Assembly (NCBI GenBank): GCA_028023455.1
Contig: JAQFVV010001069.1
Location: forward strand, 54,429 to 118,428
Origin: Epiperipatus broadwayi
Lineage: Eukaryota; Onychophora; Udeonychophora; Euonychophora; Peripatidae
Direction of reading: 5' to 3'
Length of the DNA: 64,000 bases
Numbering within the stretch: position 1 is the first letter of the stretch; each line of letters opens with the position of its first letter. This document shows, piece after piece, positions 1 to 12,504 of the stretch. The translations under genes were made by a program, and so were the position numbers. Under the pieces are notes generated by a model. The model saw only the letters and a program-made list of their open reading frames with translations. It had not been told where the DNA came from and ran no database searches.

Positions 1-2780
1 AAGATGATATATATTGAAATATGAACAAACTCAAACAAAGAACTTGAAATCTTATAACAGACACCTAAAAGTGGTATCTAAAATAAATGCTGGCTAAAGA
101 ATTTATTTTATTTTAAAAATAGTTAGTTAATTACATTTGTAGATTTAAAAAAAAAACAATATACACTTCTGTTACATAAAAGTAATTAAAAGATAAAAAA
201 AGAAATCAGTAATCTATTATGTACTTTTAATTAGAAGCAAACGTTTTAAAAATAAAAATGTAGAAGAATTCTTAAAAAAGATTTAAAGATAGGAGGGAAC
301 ACATTCTTTGGTATTGAACTGGAAGATTTTAAAAAATTTACAGCTCAACTTATTGAAAATAGCAGGATTAAAGAAAACTGTTCAGGAAAATATAATATTA
401 AATTCAGGATATTTTTTTTTGCTTTATGAATTATATATCTGGTTGAAATATACTTTACTGTATTGGAAGAAAATATTTATTAAATATAAATCAACATTAC
501 AATTAATAGACGCTCTTGATTTATGGATTACTACTTGTTAATACAGTCACAAAAGTACATTGCTGCTTAATTTAAACATTTATCCATCCACCATAAATAT
601 GCAATCATCACATGAGGACTTCCATAAGTGCCACAACATTAAAAGAAAACACAACTAATGTATGCCTATGAAGAATATCAGTCCCTATCATTGTTGGAAA
701 ATGAACTCAACGCACAAATTAGAAGGATAGGAGAAATCACAGGTTGTGTTCTATATTGATCATTAATAGCAGTTATAGATATATGTATCATGATAAGAAG
801 GTTCCTTTTAAATTTTAACAAAACACAACAGAAGTGGCCTTAATAAGATAGTTTAATCCATTTATTGTATTTTAATTTATTTCTTATATATATATATTGG
901 TATTGGACCGGTTCCCTTCAAATAGAAAATGTTTACTTGGGTTTGAACCTTCTTGAATCAGCCCTTCAAGCAGAGAGAAGAATACCATTGATAGTAGAAC
1001 TATCAACAATACTCACAATCAGACGGAGCTATGCAGAGCATAACACAATCACATCTCCTGACTGTGGCCCACCTCGACTGCTAGATTCAAATCCCTACCA
1101 TCCAAAACATTTTAAGTGTTTAAAGGTAAACCTCAGGCATCAGCTAATTACAAGAAGTAACTAACATGCCTGGATGGTAGGCCCATTATCCAGCACTCGG
1201 ATATCTCATGACTAGATCAATCGAAAAGTAATATAATAAACTACTTTAATTATTGGTCTTAGTAAAAGAATTGACTGACAAATACTAGCTTCCAAAAATA
1301 ATTTAGTTTAAATATTTAAAAAAATTAACTGATAACTAATTTGTGAATTCATTCATCATTTTTTCTCTGAATAAAATAATACATAACATCATATATAATG
1401 CACACATATTATTCATAAACATAAAGCATAAATAAATATAAGCATTAAAACATATATCATGCACACATATTTTATCATATAAGATATTTGTTTGTATGAT
1501 TTGGAAAAGTTTTGGGAACGTTTTCTGCTTACACTAACTGCACATAAATAGTCCTTTTTTATGCTAATTATACAGTTCATTTACTACAGTGACACTGGAA
1601 GCTTTAAGGATTGCAATGACTACAATGATATATTATGACACAATGGGAATAAAGAATAATTAATATTACCTATAGTTTTTCAGATACATGATCCTAAATG
1701 AGCAGCTGCTCCTTTCTCCTGTTTGATGTGAATTGTACCAACCAGTTGGATTCTAGATTTAAAGACGAATGTTGTTCCTTGCTGTATTTCAGTCTGGCAG
1801 ACAAATGTTCGAACAGCTCAGGTTGTTATATATTCATGGTGACAAATTGGAGACTTTCAGATATTCTAGGGGTGAACAGCTCAGGTTTTGACTTCTGATC
1901 AGCAACACATATTTTCTTGGAGTTCACAAAAAATAAGTTTTATTTTAAAGACTAGAATAATACTGCTAAAAGATCTGATTTGCTGATCATGATCTTTTTT
2001 CTGGGCCTATTTATATGCTATTACTTTTATTGTTCTGCTTGCCTTTGATTAAATTTATTAATTAAATTCCTATTATGTGTTCACATTCATTATTAGATTA
2101 GTTTAATTACGATAAGATATAACCTTTTTAATTATCCTATTGTTTATTTGTAGCCTTTGCTGATTAATTAATTTCATTTTTATTTGTAGCCATCTTATAA
2201 TTTAACTTAATTTTTTTATATTACAAACTTTATTTTTCATTTTCCTTTTTTTTTAATTCCTCTTCTTTTTATACATACACATATAAACACGTGTTAATGT
2301 ATATTTTAAAATCAAGTTGTTTCTGCACATATATATTTTCATTTCATTAAATTAATTGAAAAGAGAGTATTTTAATTTCATGTCAAAGATTTATTTTTAA
2401 ACTTTTATAGTTTTAACTTTTCTAAATTAAATTCTCTCCCCTGAATCACTCGTAAATTAATTCGCAAAACTTTAGGAATGATGCAGGGTTTAATTTTTCC
2501 CTGGGCTAACTGTATTTTCTTTTTTTTAAAAAAAAAAAAAACTAAACTTTTATAAACAACAGCTCCCTCAAACTTATTTTGACTAACATATTATTTATTT
2601 ATTAAAACCTTCATTTCTTTTTACAAAACTTATTTTAGTCATAATGATTTTATTTGTATGTTGTTTTTTTTTATAATTAATTTTGAAACCGCGCGTTATT
2701 TATGAAAATTTTTATTTCTTAATAATTTTAGATAAAATTATTACATGTATCATGCCTAGTGGTACAGTATATATATAATA
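1..2780. other. AT-rich non-coding DNA
   Basis: No coding region is supported here. Short open frames at 308-541, 865-1164 and 1698-1898 have no recognisable domain. A less AT-rich block at about 895-1210 stands out in composition and, on the minus strand, holds two box-B-like stretches (around 945 and 1090), so it may be an old SINE or unrelated unique DNA. The stretch 2690-2770 resembles the end of the LTR-like block at 57060-57165. Confidence 0.5.
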
Positions 2781-2970
2781 TTCTTTTCAGGAGCTTCTAT
2801 GTAATAAAAATATTAAAGCTTAATAGCTGATCTTTCAGTACAATAAGCAGGTATTTTCATCAGAACTTCCTCTTTTTTCAAATCATAAGAATGTGTGTGG
2901 TCAGATTTAAAATTGTTATCTTTTTCCTTTGTTATTTTCTCCTCATTCTCAAATTATATTGGTTGGGAAA
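2780..2970 (-). repeat. Penelope-like terminal segment, inverted copy
   Basis: Read on the minus strand, this segment matches the plus-strand segment 3390-3690 with scattered differences. The two inverted copies flank the GIY-YIG remnant at 3040-3310. Inverted terminal segments are a known arrangement of Penelope-like elements. The segment carries a hammerhead-like core, annotated separately. Confidence 0.6.
2822..2869 (-). ncRNA. Hammerhead ribozyme-like motif
   Basis: On the minus strand the core CTGATGA (2857-2863) is followed by an imperfect hairpin, GAAA (2833-2836) and a GATC triplet context (2829-2832). The flanks AAGTT and AGCTA can pair over four positions as helix I. Helix III would be minimal, as reported for PLE hammerheads. 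Pairing is weaker than in the 401-bp retrozyme units, so activity is uncertain. Confidence 0.45.
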
Positions 2971-3039
2971 TATTAACCAATAGCTTTCTTTTGAAAAAAA
3001 GAAATTAATTAAATATTCTTACATCCTAAAGATAAAATT

Positions 3040-3310
3040 CCTTTGGAGTGTCATGGTGTACATAAAATTCCATGTTGAGTTTGTTTTCATTCATATATTG
3101 GACAGATCAATCATAGAAGGAACATAAGAAAGGAATAACAAATGTTGGCAGTTAGAGAAAAATCTAATTCATCAACTATTTATTCACATATCAAATTAAC
3201 TAATCTTGATATCAATTTTAATAAAACACATATTCTGGCAAAAATTGAACAATATGATCTGAAATTGCTAAAGGAAGCTATAAACAGTTTAAAAGACATA
3301 AGAGCATAAA
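3040..3310 (+). pseudogene. Penelope-like GIY-YIG endonuclease remnant
   Basis: The plus-strand translation reads GVHKIPC, a stop, then a short Cys-containing link and SYIGQINHRRNIRKE, which matches the GVYxIxC...SYIGQT.R pattern of PLE GIY-YIG endonucleases. It continues to a region with a conserved ending (DLKLLKEAINSLKDI) that aligns with the catalytic Glu region (compare KEACFI in the copy at 38712-39080). Stops and frameshifts interrupt it. No reverse transcriptase is visible upstream, so only the 3' end of the element survives. Confidence 0.6.
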
Positions 3311-3389
3311 GAAAAACTATGAATAAAAGAAAATTAACAATATTTTAAAAAAGACAATTATTTTTTAGAACTTCCTAATCAATAAAATT

Positions 3390-3690
3390 TGAGAATGAAG
3401 TGAAAATAACAAAGGAAAAAATAATTTTAAATCTCGCCTTACACATTCTTATGATTTGAGAAAGAAGAAGCTTTGAGGAAAGTATTTGTTATTATACTGA
3501 AATGTCAGCTATTTTTTTCATATGTCATAGCATCTGCCAGGACATGAACCCACAACCGTCTGCAACCAACTACTTGCTTGCAAGGCAGCTGTGATGACCT
3601 CTCAGCTAACAATGCTTGACGAATGTCAGCTATTTAGCTATTGTATTTTTATTACATAGAAGCTCCCAGAAATAATATTATGAATTTATC
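3390..3690 (+). repeat. Penelope-like 3' terminal segment, split by a SINE
   Basis: This is the plus-strand partner of 2780-2970. It holds a hammerhead-like core at about 3467-3514: TTGAGGA in place of CTGANGA, a perfect 5-bp helix II (AGTAT/ATACT), GAAA, and GTC before AGCT, which can pair with AGCT upstream as helix I. The SINE at 3515-3621 is inserted within it. Confidence 0.5.
3515..3621 (-). mobile_element. tRNA-Ala-like SINE with 14-bp target duplication
   Basis: A 107-bp insertion is flanked by the direct repeat AATGTCAGCTATTT at 3501-3514 and 3622-3635. Read on the minus strand it has an A-box-like TTAGCTGAGAGGTCATC, an anticodon-arm-like CCTTGCAAGC (TGC, as in alanine tRNA), a B-box-like GGGTTCATGTCC, partly pairing acceptor ends (GCATT.../...GATGC) and a short A-rich tail next to the target duplication. 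Mispaired T and D arms make a working tRNA unlikely. A tRNA-derived SINE or tRNA retro-pseudogene mobilised by a LINE is the best reading. Confidence 0.65.
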
Positions 3691-4170
3691 AATTATCTGT
3701 GAGAATATTAGAATTAATATATACTTATATACATTTAAACAAAAGAGATTTATGGAATGTACATGTTCTCTAATTTTGGTATAATAGATCAATAATGTTT
3801 TGTTGAGTATGGAACATCTCTCAAACTAAAGCACAATATAGAGACTTTGTAAAAATAAAAGCAGTCAACTTAACATTTGCACCCAAAGTCCAAACATTGT
3901 TGAGCTATTATAACAACATTACAGCACATGTGCATAGAGTGTAAACTTCCTCTATTTAAAAATTACATGCAATCGCTATGCTAGTAAATGAAATTGAATA
4001 TTACATTACTGTTATATGATTAATTAAGTTACTTTATTTATTCTAAAATAATTACTTTTACTATATGTGTGAGTTAGGCATATATTTGTAAAAAGTGGTT
4101 ATTAGTTTATAAATTCATGTTGACAGTCCTATTTTATATTGCAACTTTCATTTGAAACATTTACACAGGC
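3690..4170. other. AT-rich gap
   Basis: No gene, repeat or structure is recognised in this stretch. Confidence 0.5.
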
Positions 4171-4174
4171 ACTT

Positions 4175-4854
4175 ATCAGTTCTGTGATTATATATAAAAA
4201 AGATTAAATTAAAGAGAATGTTTAATCACTGAGGAAATGTCAAACGTTAACGTGAAATGTGAAAGTATAAAAGTTAAAATTGGTCTATTCCACATTTTTT
4301 TTTTCGCAAAGAAAATTATAACCCTGTAATTATGGATATAACACAGTTGCTGAAGCTTTAAACATAAAATTACAAATACAAAGCTGAGCACTTTTGGGGG
4401 ACTTAAGCCTCCATAATCATAGCCCAATACAAAATAAATACAAAATATAAACACTTATTTATAAATAAGCATTTATTTTTATAGTGTCTGTATACAATTG
4501 TAATTACATTCGAATATGAGCCTTTCAAGCTAATTGTGCAAACTCTTTGCGAGTGTTAATAATAAATGAATACTTTCTGGCCAATACAAGATATAGAATT
4601 TACGCAGGAATAAAAGGGAATCCTCTTATTCCTACGACTCAAATATTTATATATGAGCAAATCTGAAGTACTGGCACAGAAAGTGTGACAATAGAATAGT
4701 CACTTTAAATTACTATATACAATGTCTGAATGAATGATGTCGATAAAATTATCTAGAATTTACTAAACGTCATTTCAACTGAAACTTAATCATATATATA
4801 AATAAGCATTTATTTTTATAGTGTCTGTATACATTTGTAATTACATTCGAATAT
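4175..4854 (-). mobile_element. Penelope-like terminal copy without coding region
   Basis: On the minus strand, 4854 to about 4450 matches the pLTR-like repeats at 4856-5330. It runs directly into 4445-4315, which matches the 3' end of the plus-strand copy (6900-7035). The reverse transcriptase and endonuclease region present in the plus copy is missing, so this is an internally deleted or non-autonomous copy. It abuts the plus copy in inverted orientation. Confidence 0.6.
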
Positions 4855-4855
4855 C

Positions 4856-5330
4856 ATAGGAATAAGAAGATTCCTTTTTATTCCTGCATAAATTCTATAT
4901 CTTGTATTGGTCAGAAAGTATTCATTTATTATTAACACTCGCAAAGCATTTGCACAATTAGCTTGAAAGGCTGATATCCAAATGTAATTACAATTGTATA
5001 CAGACGCTATAAAAATAAATGCTTATTTATATATATGATTAAGTTTCAGTTGGAATGATGTTTAGTAAATTCTAGACAATTTCATCGATGTCATTCATTC
5101 AGACATTGTATATAGTAATTTAAAGTGACTATTCTACTGTCACACTTTCTTTGCCAGTACTTCAGATTTGCTCATATACAAATATTTGAGTCGTAGGAAT
5201 AAGAGGATTCCTTTTTATTCCTGCATAAATTCTATATCTTGTATTGGTCAGAAAGTATTCATTTATTATTAACACTCGCAAAGCGTTTGCACAATTAGCT
5301 TGAAAGGCTGATATTCGCATGTAAATAAAC
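4856..5330 (+). repeat. Penelope-like pLTR tandem repeats (about 340-bp unit)
   Basis: The segment starting with AGGAATAAGA at about 4858 recurs at about 5197, giving a period near 340 bp with one full unit and a partial one. The intervening part (about 4990-5195) matches the inverted copy at 4480-4854. Tandem pLTRs upstream of the coding region are typical of Penelope-like elements. Confidence 0.65.
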
Positions 5331-5339
5331 ACTTATTCA

Positions 5340-6830
5340 AAATCAAAATGCATATCTCAAATAAATTAAAGTTTAAAAAGCTTGAAGGTTTTAATTGTAA
5401 TCTTAATTGTGAGAAATTTATTGCTAATGGTTTACATAAAGAAAAAGAGAAAGTATTTTAGTTTACATGTCTGCCTCATTCCTTCATAGAATTTTTGCAA
5501 ATGTTAAATTACATAAACGAGATACACCTTTACATTTAATGATGGATTTTGATAGTGTACATTATTTTGAAATTTCTGTTTTGATTAATCGTTGGTTGAT
5601 TGATGCTATAGGTTTTGGGTTGTTTACAGTCAATTCATCGTTTAAATTTATTGATATTATTAAAAATGCTAAAATTAATTTTAATTTTACATCTGCAGTA
5701 CTGGATGTTATGGAATTGTATGGGTCCATTGATCATAAGCAGTCAATAGTTATAGTCAAGTTATCTTTACATGATAAAGTCTTTCCATCTCATAAAATTG
5801 ATTTTATTGTTGAATTTTTGACTTGGCTGGATGAAAATTTAGTGGATACATTTAAAGATTCTTGTTTTCAAATGTTGAATGGTTGGCCTATAGGGCTTCC
5901 TCTTAATGAAATTCTCTCAAGTATAGTTTTAGACCATTTTGAGCATAGTATTATTCCTACATTTATTAACTCTGTATCTGATATTATCTACTCTAGATAT
6001 GTAGATGATATATTTATTGTGGCACCTGAAAATATCATTTTGGAGATTCAAAGTAGTATTCCTGAGGCTACCTAATTTAAATCTTACGATAAATTGGGAA
6101 GATGCATTACAGGAAGTGAAATATTTAGATATTATTGTGCATAGAACAGAAGATCATTTGGACTACCATATGTTTGTAAAACCTATGGAAGTTCGTGGTT
6201 TAATTCATTCGCATTCATACTCTCCTCAAGTGCACAAGTTGGCATCTTTGAATTCTTTTTTATATAGAAATCACCATCTTTGTAAATTTGAGGCACATAG
6301 AAAAGAAAATCTTATTTGTTTTATTGAGGACTTAGTGAAACTTGGACATAAACATTCAATTATCAATAATAGAGTTGTAAAATTTTTACATAATATGCGG
6401 TTTAAACCTGACAAGATGGAAAAAACTTGTATAGTTTTGCACCATATATTCATTCTATTAAAAAACAGTTAATTGATAAGTTATCTCCAGATTTTCAAGT
6501 AATTTTTCATACAAATTGATGGATTAACAATTCAAAATTTAAAATTGAATCTAATTTAACACAGTATGTGGTATCCTCATAAAGATTGTCATTCTATTTA
6601 TTATGATGAAACTAAAACCAATATTTGAAATAGAGTTTCACAGCATAAATATTTATATCATTATACTAAAACTAAATCTTTGGGTAATTCAGTGTTTGTG
6701 GAACATAAAAGTAAGATTAAACAAGCTTGTTTTATAACTGGCAATCCCAATGCTATTAATAGAAAGGATTGTTTTTTAATATTTCTAAAATGTGGACGTT
6801 ATAATATTTATTTTTATTGTATTTCTATTT
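5340..6830 (+). pseudogene. Penelope-like reverse transcriptase/GIY-YIG, degenerate
   Basis: The open frame 5467-6075 starts within the RT fingers (NVKLHKRDTPLHL resembles the PLE KxHK...PLRP motif). It keeps the motif A region (LDVMELYGSI), motif B (NGWPIGLPLNEI) and motif C (SRYVDDIFIV). A frameshift near 6065-6072 moves the reading into 6005-6472, which covers the thumb region (KYLDIIV, FVKPMEVRG, HKLASLNSFLYRN). The endonuclease continues to about 6830 with stops; IKQACFITG and NAINRKDCF match the nested PLE at 38712-39080. The N-terminal third is missing. It belongs to the same family as the PLE inside the hAT. Confidence 0.8.
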
Positions 6831-6879
6831 TTATGTCATTTTATTTATTTATTTAGATTTACTTTACATTTTATTTGAG

Positions 6880-7050
6880 ATACACATTTTGCTTTGGAAT
6901 AAGGGTTTATATTTTGTATTCATTTTGTATTTGGCTATGATTATGGAGGTTTATGTCCCCCGAAAGCACTCAGCTTTATATTTGTAATTTTATATTTAAA
7001 GCTTCAGCAACTGTGTTTTATCATAGTTAGTTTTTAATTTATTGATTTTT
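6880..7050 (+). repeat. Penelope-like 3' end
   Basis: This stretch follows the broken endonuclease and matches the minus-strand copy at 4315-4450. It contains a paired GGAGG...CCCCC followed by GAAAGC, at the place where PLE termini carry hammerhead helix II and GAAA. The CTGANGA half of the core is not recognisable. Confidence 0.5.
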
Positions 7051-7059
7051 ATTGAAGTA

Positions 7060-8960
7060 TATATAAATACGTTTTTTTCATTTATGGATAGAAGTACATG
7101 CCTTTTCAATTAAAACAAATTACTTCTGAGTGGTAAAACCTATTGTGAAATCTGATTGTTGATTTTATGAAAGTGATTGAGAAAAAATAACTAATTTTTA
7201 GATTCAATCATCTCCATTCTTATATACTTCATATATAACGCTATGTAAGTTACATCGATTAATTTTATGTAAAGGTATTTCATTCAGGTCGCAAGTACAA
7301 TATTATTTAAAAATATGTTAACCAAATTTTGCAAGACTGATGATTAATTGCCATTACAAGAAATTCTCAAACATCATTTTTTATTTTGTATTAATAACGA
7401 CAACTTATACTTTTAGCCTAAAAAAAATAAAAATATTTATAACAAATTACATACAAGTATCGAGATATTTACAATATGGATAAAATAATTTACACAGGCA
7501 AATATTACAAACATATGCGTTGTGCAATTCCAATAAATTATGATTCAAATTTGAATGTTTATTATATTTATTGAAATACCTGTTATTTATAACTTTAGAT
7601 TGTTTTTGATGTTAAGCTTTTATCTACTGTTTGTTATATTTAAAAAAGTACTTATTTGCATTATTTATTGCAAAGAACTCAATAGTGGCAATTGTTTGTG
7701 CCAGTCGATGAGATACGTACTAAATTTCATAATCTAATATTGAATAACTATGATAACTAAATCGATTTTTTTTCACTTCATGATTATATATTGAAAAGTA
7801 CAGATATTTGTACTCTAGAATAAAATCTGATGGAGAATGCCAATGATAATAAAATTTGAAGCTATGAGAATGCACAACTGATATATATCGTACATTACCA
7901 AGTCTTGATCATGATGTTCCTGGCTATAAAGGTTTCAAAATGCATGAGTTAAACCTTTTTTTTTAGTACACCATATATTTTATTGTTACATATTTTGGTT
8001 AAGCTTGTAAGCCATATGGTTTTTAGTATTTGGATAACTTCAGGTACGTTACAGATCTGAAAATATTATATATTGAACTGTAGCTTAAGGTTGATTTTAT
8101 GCATTTGAAACACAAATAGGTAATGTGATGAGAAATATGGGCAGGTTTAAAAATAATGTAGGATTTCTTCTGAATAATTATTACATAACATACATGTAGT
8201 TTTAAGATTTAGGTTAAATCAGTTATTAAAAAACTTTTTGCTTGGATTTTTGTCTTATAAATAAACTTAAAAGATATTTAAACATGGTTGAGGAGCACAA
8301 TAACTTTAGAATTTGGTTAGAGATTTAGAAACTGGAAAGATTATTTATAGATGTTTGGATGGATGCCATTTTATTTAATATGCCAAAGAAAAATTTGATG
8401 CTATGCTTGTCTAAAGCATCAGCATATTCAATGTCACAAACTCTGAAAAATGATTGTTTGACATATGATATTGAAACAAGAAACGATATTGGAGGAAAAA
8501 TAGCGCTAAGTGTTGCTTAATAACTGTCGCGATGTACACTTTGGCAACTAATATAAGTTACAAAATATTTAGGAAAATCAAGTTGAGTCAAATATAAACT
8601 GGTTTTATTTTTTTAAAATTTACTCACTCTATATACATGCTATATTTATAGCTTGTACTTACCCTCACACACATTATTGCTTGCATTATATTATTATTTA
8701 CAGTTTGTTTTAAGCTGGGAAGAAGAAATGTTACTTGGATTTTAATCGCCTTTCAAACTAGTATTTTTTTAAAATCATAAATTATAAAGTATTAGAGAGC
8801 TAAATATTATTTGTATTTAAATATACTGTAGTTATTTTTTTAAAATTCATATTTTGTTTTAAATTCTCAAACACATATCTATCTTATATATATATTCTTT
8901 TGTATTTCTTTTTGTTTATGTTAACCTAATAATATATTTCATATAAAATATCAGAACAAT
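7060..8960. other. AT-rich gap
   Basis: No coding potential beyond short chance frames, and no repeat structure recognised. Confidence 0.5.
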
Positions 8961-8969
8961 AAAATTTTA

Positions 8970-9601
8970 GGTATTTTCTAATACATGTAACATATTTCAC
9001 AACAATGAGTTAGATTATTTCAGCTAGATAACACGTTTTGACCACTACACTGCATATATATATATATATGCAAATTTATAAATAAAGTGATTTGAAACAT
9101 ACAGTATTTGCACTACAAGGGCGTGATCTAGGCATTGAACCTAAAAATCTATAAATTAGGTTGAAAGCGCTCCTAAGTCCACGGTTATACATATAGACTG
9201 GCCCTCCCGTCTGGAGGAGAGAAAATATGATTTTTATAATCTTTTAAATACTTTATTTTCAAATATTATATTTCATAAATTTATATATATTATTTTGAAT
9301 AAATACAGACATCTGATTTAAAATAATATATATATAAAACTAATCAAAGAAAATGCATATAAAACAAAATAGACTTATAAATTCAAAATATAATATTGAT
9401 ATTTCAACCAGAGGACTGGTTTTCATAAGAAGAAGCCAAAATACATAGTAAAATGACATCTGGTTAAATATAATATTATTTTAGATATTCAACATAAGTA
9501 TCTTTATTTCGTTTCTATATATTTTAATCAAATAGATAACAAATATTAAACTGAACCCTGACGTCTATGCCCAACTAAAATGCATTAATTATACAATATA
9601 A

Positions 9602-9634
<33 letters not shown>

Positions 9635-9749
9635 CACTACAATGCATATATATATATGTATATATGCATTGTAGTGGTCAAAATGTGTTATCTAGCTGAG
9701 ATAATCTAACTCATTGTTGTGAAATATGTTACATGTATGAGAGAATACC
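8970..9749. mobile_element. Mariner-type MITE with ~95-bp terminal inverted repeats
   Basis: The segment 8970-9065 is the inverted copy of 9655-9749 (roughly 90% identical by eye), beginning GGTATT and ending AATACC. A TA dinucleotide lies just outside each end (8968-8969 and 9750-9751), as expected for Tc1/mariner target duplication. No transposase is present. The interior holds an A-run and (TA)n near 9600-9660, plus a stretch (about 9108-9175) resembling the GCACTACAGGGCGCC start region of the LTRs at 27726 and 29946. Confidence 0.55.
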
Positions 9750-9754
9750 TAATA

Positions 9755-10112
9755 TATATATATATATATAAAGCAAATATTTCTAAACAAATTTATTTTA
9801 TTATTTTTTATTTATAATGACAAATGCTATAAGAAAAAGCATTCAAATCTTTATCTATGATTGTCCCGAACATCACACCAGTTTCAAGCTATGACTCTCT
9901 TCAGTGAGGAGCTAGGACATCAGATTCAAAAATACCAACTCTAATCAAACATTTATTTAATAATTAACTATTAAGAAGATGATCTGCAATTTTCAGACAT
10001 CTAATATCTCAAATTTGCTCTCCAACTGAAACAGCTATATGGGCCTGAAATAAGGTCAGATACTCCATATATTAATAACCATAGCGATTTAATATAGTTA
10101 TATATATATAGA
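9755..10112 (-). repeat. Short hammerhead-like repeat, (TA)n-bracketed (family S1)
   Basis: On the minus strand this is the same family as 16720-17125, sharing the GGCCCATATAGCT region and the ATTAGATGTCTGAAA region. At about 9880-9915 it has CTGAAGA, a GAGT-CATA-GCTT hairpin and GAAA, then ACTGGT followed by G. A G at the cleavage position should block hammerhead cleavage. (TA)n tracts lie at both ends. Confidence 0.55.
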
Positions 10113-12340
10113 ACCGGATTGATATCCAATTCAATGGTATTACGACAAAAAAATAAAAATAAAAAATTTTAATTTTCGTTAAGTTTCTAATGTTAAAAAT
10201 TTTTTTAATTATTTAAAAAAAGTACGTGTATTAAAACACATACTCATTTATATTTAAAATAGGTTTTTTTTATAGAATTGATTTTTAAAAAGTTTTTTTT
10301 CACCACTTGTTTTTAATCAATTTAATTAAAAACAAGCAAGCTTGTTAATTACATTCTTGTCTCTTTTATTTTAATCATATTAAAGTTCATTCTAAAAGCG
10401 GAGATTTAATTTTGTGTTGTTGTTTTTGTTTATATTTATCCCTGGTTAGATTTCCTAAATTAAATTAAGTGTGAGATTGATATTTTCCCTGTGCTGAGGT
10501 GTAGAATTTGACAACAAGGATAGTGTATGCAGGAAATTGAGTGTGGGTATAAATAACCCCAAAAATTTCATGGATTATTCTAGAGAGCCTTGACCAAGTC
10601 AATACTCTGTCAAAGGGATTGATTCAGCTTTTTATTTCTAATATTCATTCTGATTAACCTCATTCAACATTTGTACTGTTAGTGTCTCAAAATATATTAA
10701 TCTACATTTTGTCATCATCAATATGCTGTGCTAACTTAACCAGAAGATGAATCCCTAACTTCCAACTGTCCTTCAGTCACGCCATGGACATCTAAAAGAA
10801 GCTGGATCTCCAATGCCTCTACCTTGCTGCTGTCAAAATTCCTGAATTATGAACTAATATAAAAGTGAGCACTTTGTGCGAACTTTGCTTTACCGGAAGG
10901 TAAATATTTTCTTTTATTCTTTCCAGGGTAAATTCTTTTAATTAAATCTCCACTCAATCTAATAAATCTGTATTCTTAATTAATATTTAACCTCATATTT
11001 ATTAGCTGTATTTATTTATTTTTATTGTACTTTGCTGTGTGTCTTGGAATCTTAGTTTTAAGATTCTAAGTTTATTTTCAATTTTATTTATCGGAGAGTG
11101 TCTAGTGAGTGTATATTTTTATATGTTTAATATTATGTTTCTAATTATATACCTATTTTATTAATGCTTTAGCAGTCTTGTGTATTTTTAAATGCTCACC
11201 TTTAATTATTTTATTATCCAATAAGTGATTTTAAATACTGTGTTTGCATTTTTGCAAACCTCAAAATCTTTTGGCTGGTTGTCTATTGTATTTCTTGTTC
11301 TGGTTTTTGATATTTAGATATTTTGTTTCTTCTTTTCTAATGTCTCTGAAATGGGAAAGTGGAATTGTTGTTCTTTGTAATTTTATAAATCAGCAGAAAG
11401 ATAATCTTTATCCCCTTGTAAATTACAGGTGGAAGACCTTTTTTTCAGCTAAAGTATTTATAATTGTAATATTTTCTGCTCATATACACTCTCTGATAAA
11501 CTAACTTATAAAAATCTAGGAATGTTTATATTTGCTTGCAAGATTTATTTTGTATTTATGTGTGGCTTTAAATTTATCACAGTGTGTACTCAGAACTTGT
11601 TTTATAAGTTTATTTTTAATTATAATTATTTCACTTTCTTGAAATGCTTGGGCAGACATAACTGCTTTTCTAATTATTTACTTGTCTCCTATTGAGATCT
11701 TTAATTATTATTAGGCCAATTGTTTGGTTGGGGACTCGCCAGTTTTAAATGTGTGGGGTTTTTTTTCATCATAGATTTAATATTTAATTAATTTGAAATC
11801 ATTTACATCAGAGTTCTATCTAATTCTGTTATTTTATTAAAGTGGAGACATAAATTTCTTCCTTCATAATTTACACTCTGACATATTAATCAGTTTTCTT
11901 GGGGTAAAACAATCATCTTTGCTTTAAAAGTAGTACTTGATGCAGCTTCTATTGGTGGATGACATTTTTGGTCCCAACACATTTTTTGGGCCTAGAAAAG
12001 CTCGCTGGCACTGGTTTCATTGATTTATTTCAAAAATATATTGCTTTAATATCTGTGAATGGGAATACCAATGTTTAGGTGAATTCACTGCTAAAAGAAA
12101 TTTTCTCCTTCTCTTTATAACTCACTATTAGAAGATCAGTCTGTCTGCCAGAGCATTGAGTTTTCGTCTTTATGGTACTTGCCTGATATAACCCTATTTC
12201 TTATATTATAAACTTTTTCAGATAATTTATATTTCTCATAATAAAATTTTATAATTTCTTTAAATTTAATATGGCTGACATTTATCTTAGTGATTTTATT
12301 TCTCAATTGTCCGAACAATATTTAAGATTACTTGTCTCTC
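10113..12340. other. AT-rich non-coding gap
   Basis: No gene is recognised. A TATA-like GGTATAAATAACC at about 10546 and a more mixed composition between 10480 and 10880 are noted but are not enough to call a promoter. The frame at 11244-11504 has no recognisable domain. Confidence 0.45.
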
Positions 12341-12504
12341 CCTGAATTTAGTCAGCACAAACCATCATCATCATCCATTTTGATCACAGTAAATACATTT
12401 TTCCATGTGATGTGATGTGATATAGCTCCTTAAATGGAGTCAAGAAGGTCTCAACAATTATGACTAAAGAAACGTGTTAGCCACTTTGTTTTCCTTTCCC
12501 CAGT

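Noticed and set aside
3515-3621. Functional alanine tRNA gene
   Set aside because: T and D arms pair poorly and the sequence is a flanked insertion with an A-rich tail, fitting a SINE or retro-pseudogene.
10546-10558. TATA-box promoter
   Set aside because: A TATA-like word in AT-rich DNA with no downstream gene is not evidence of a promoter.
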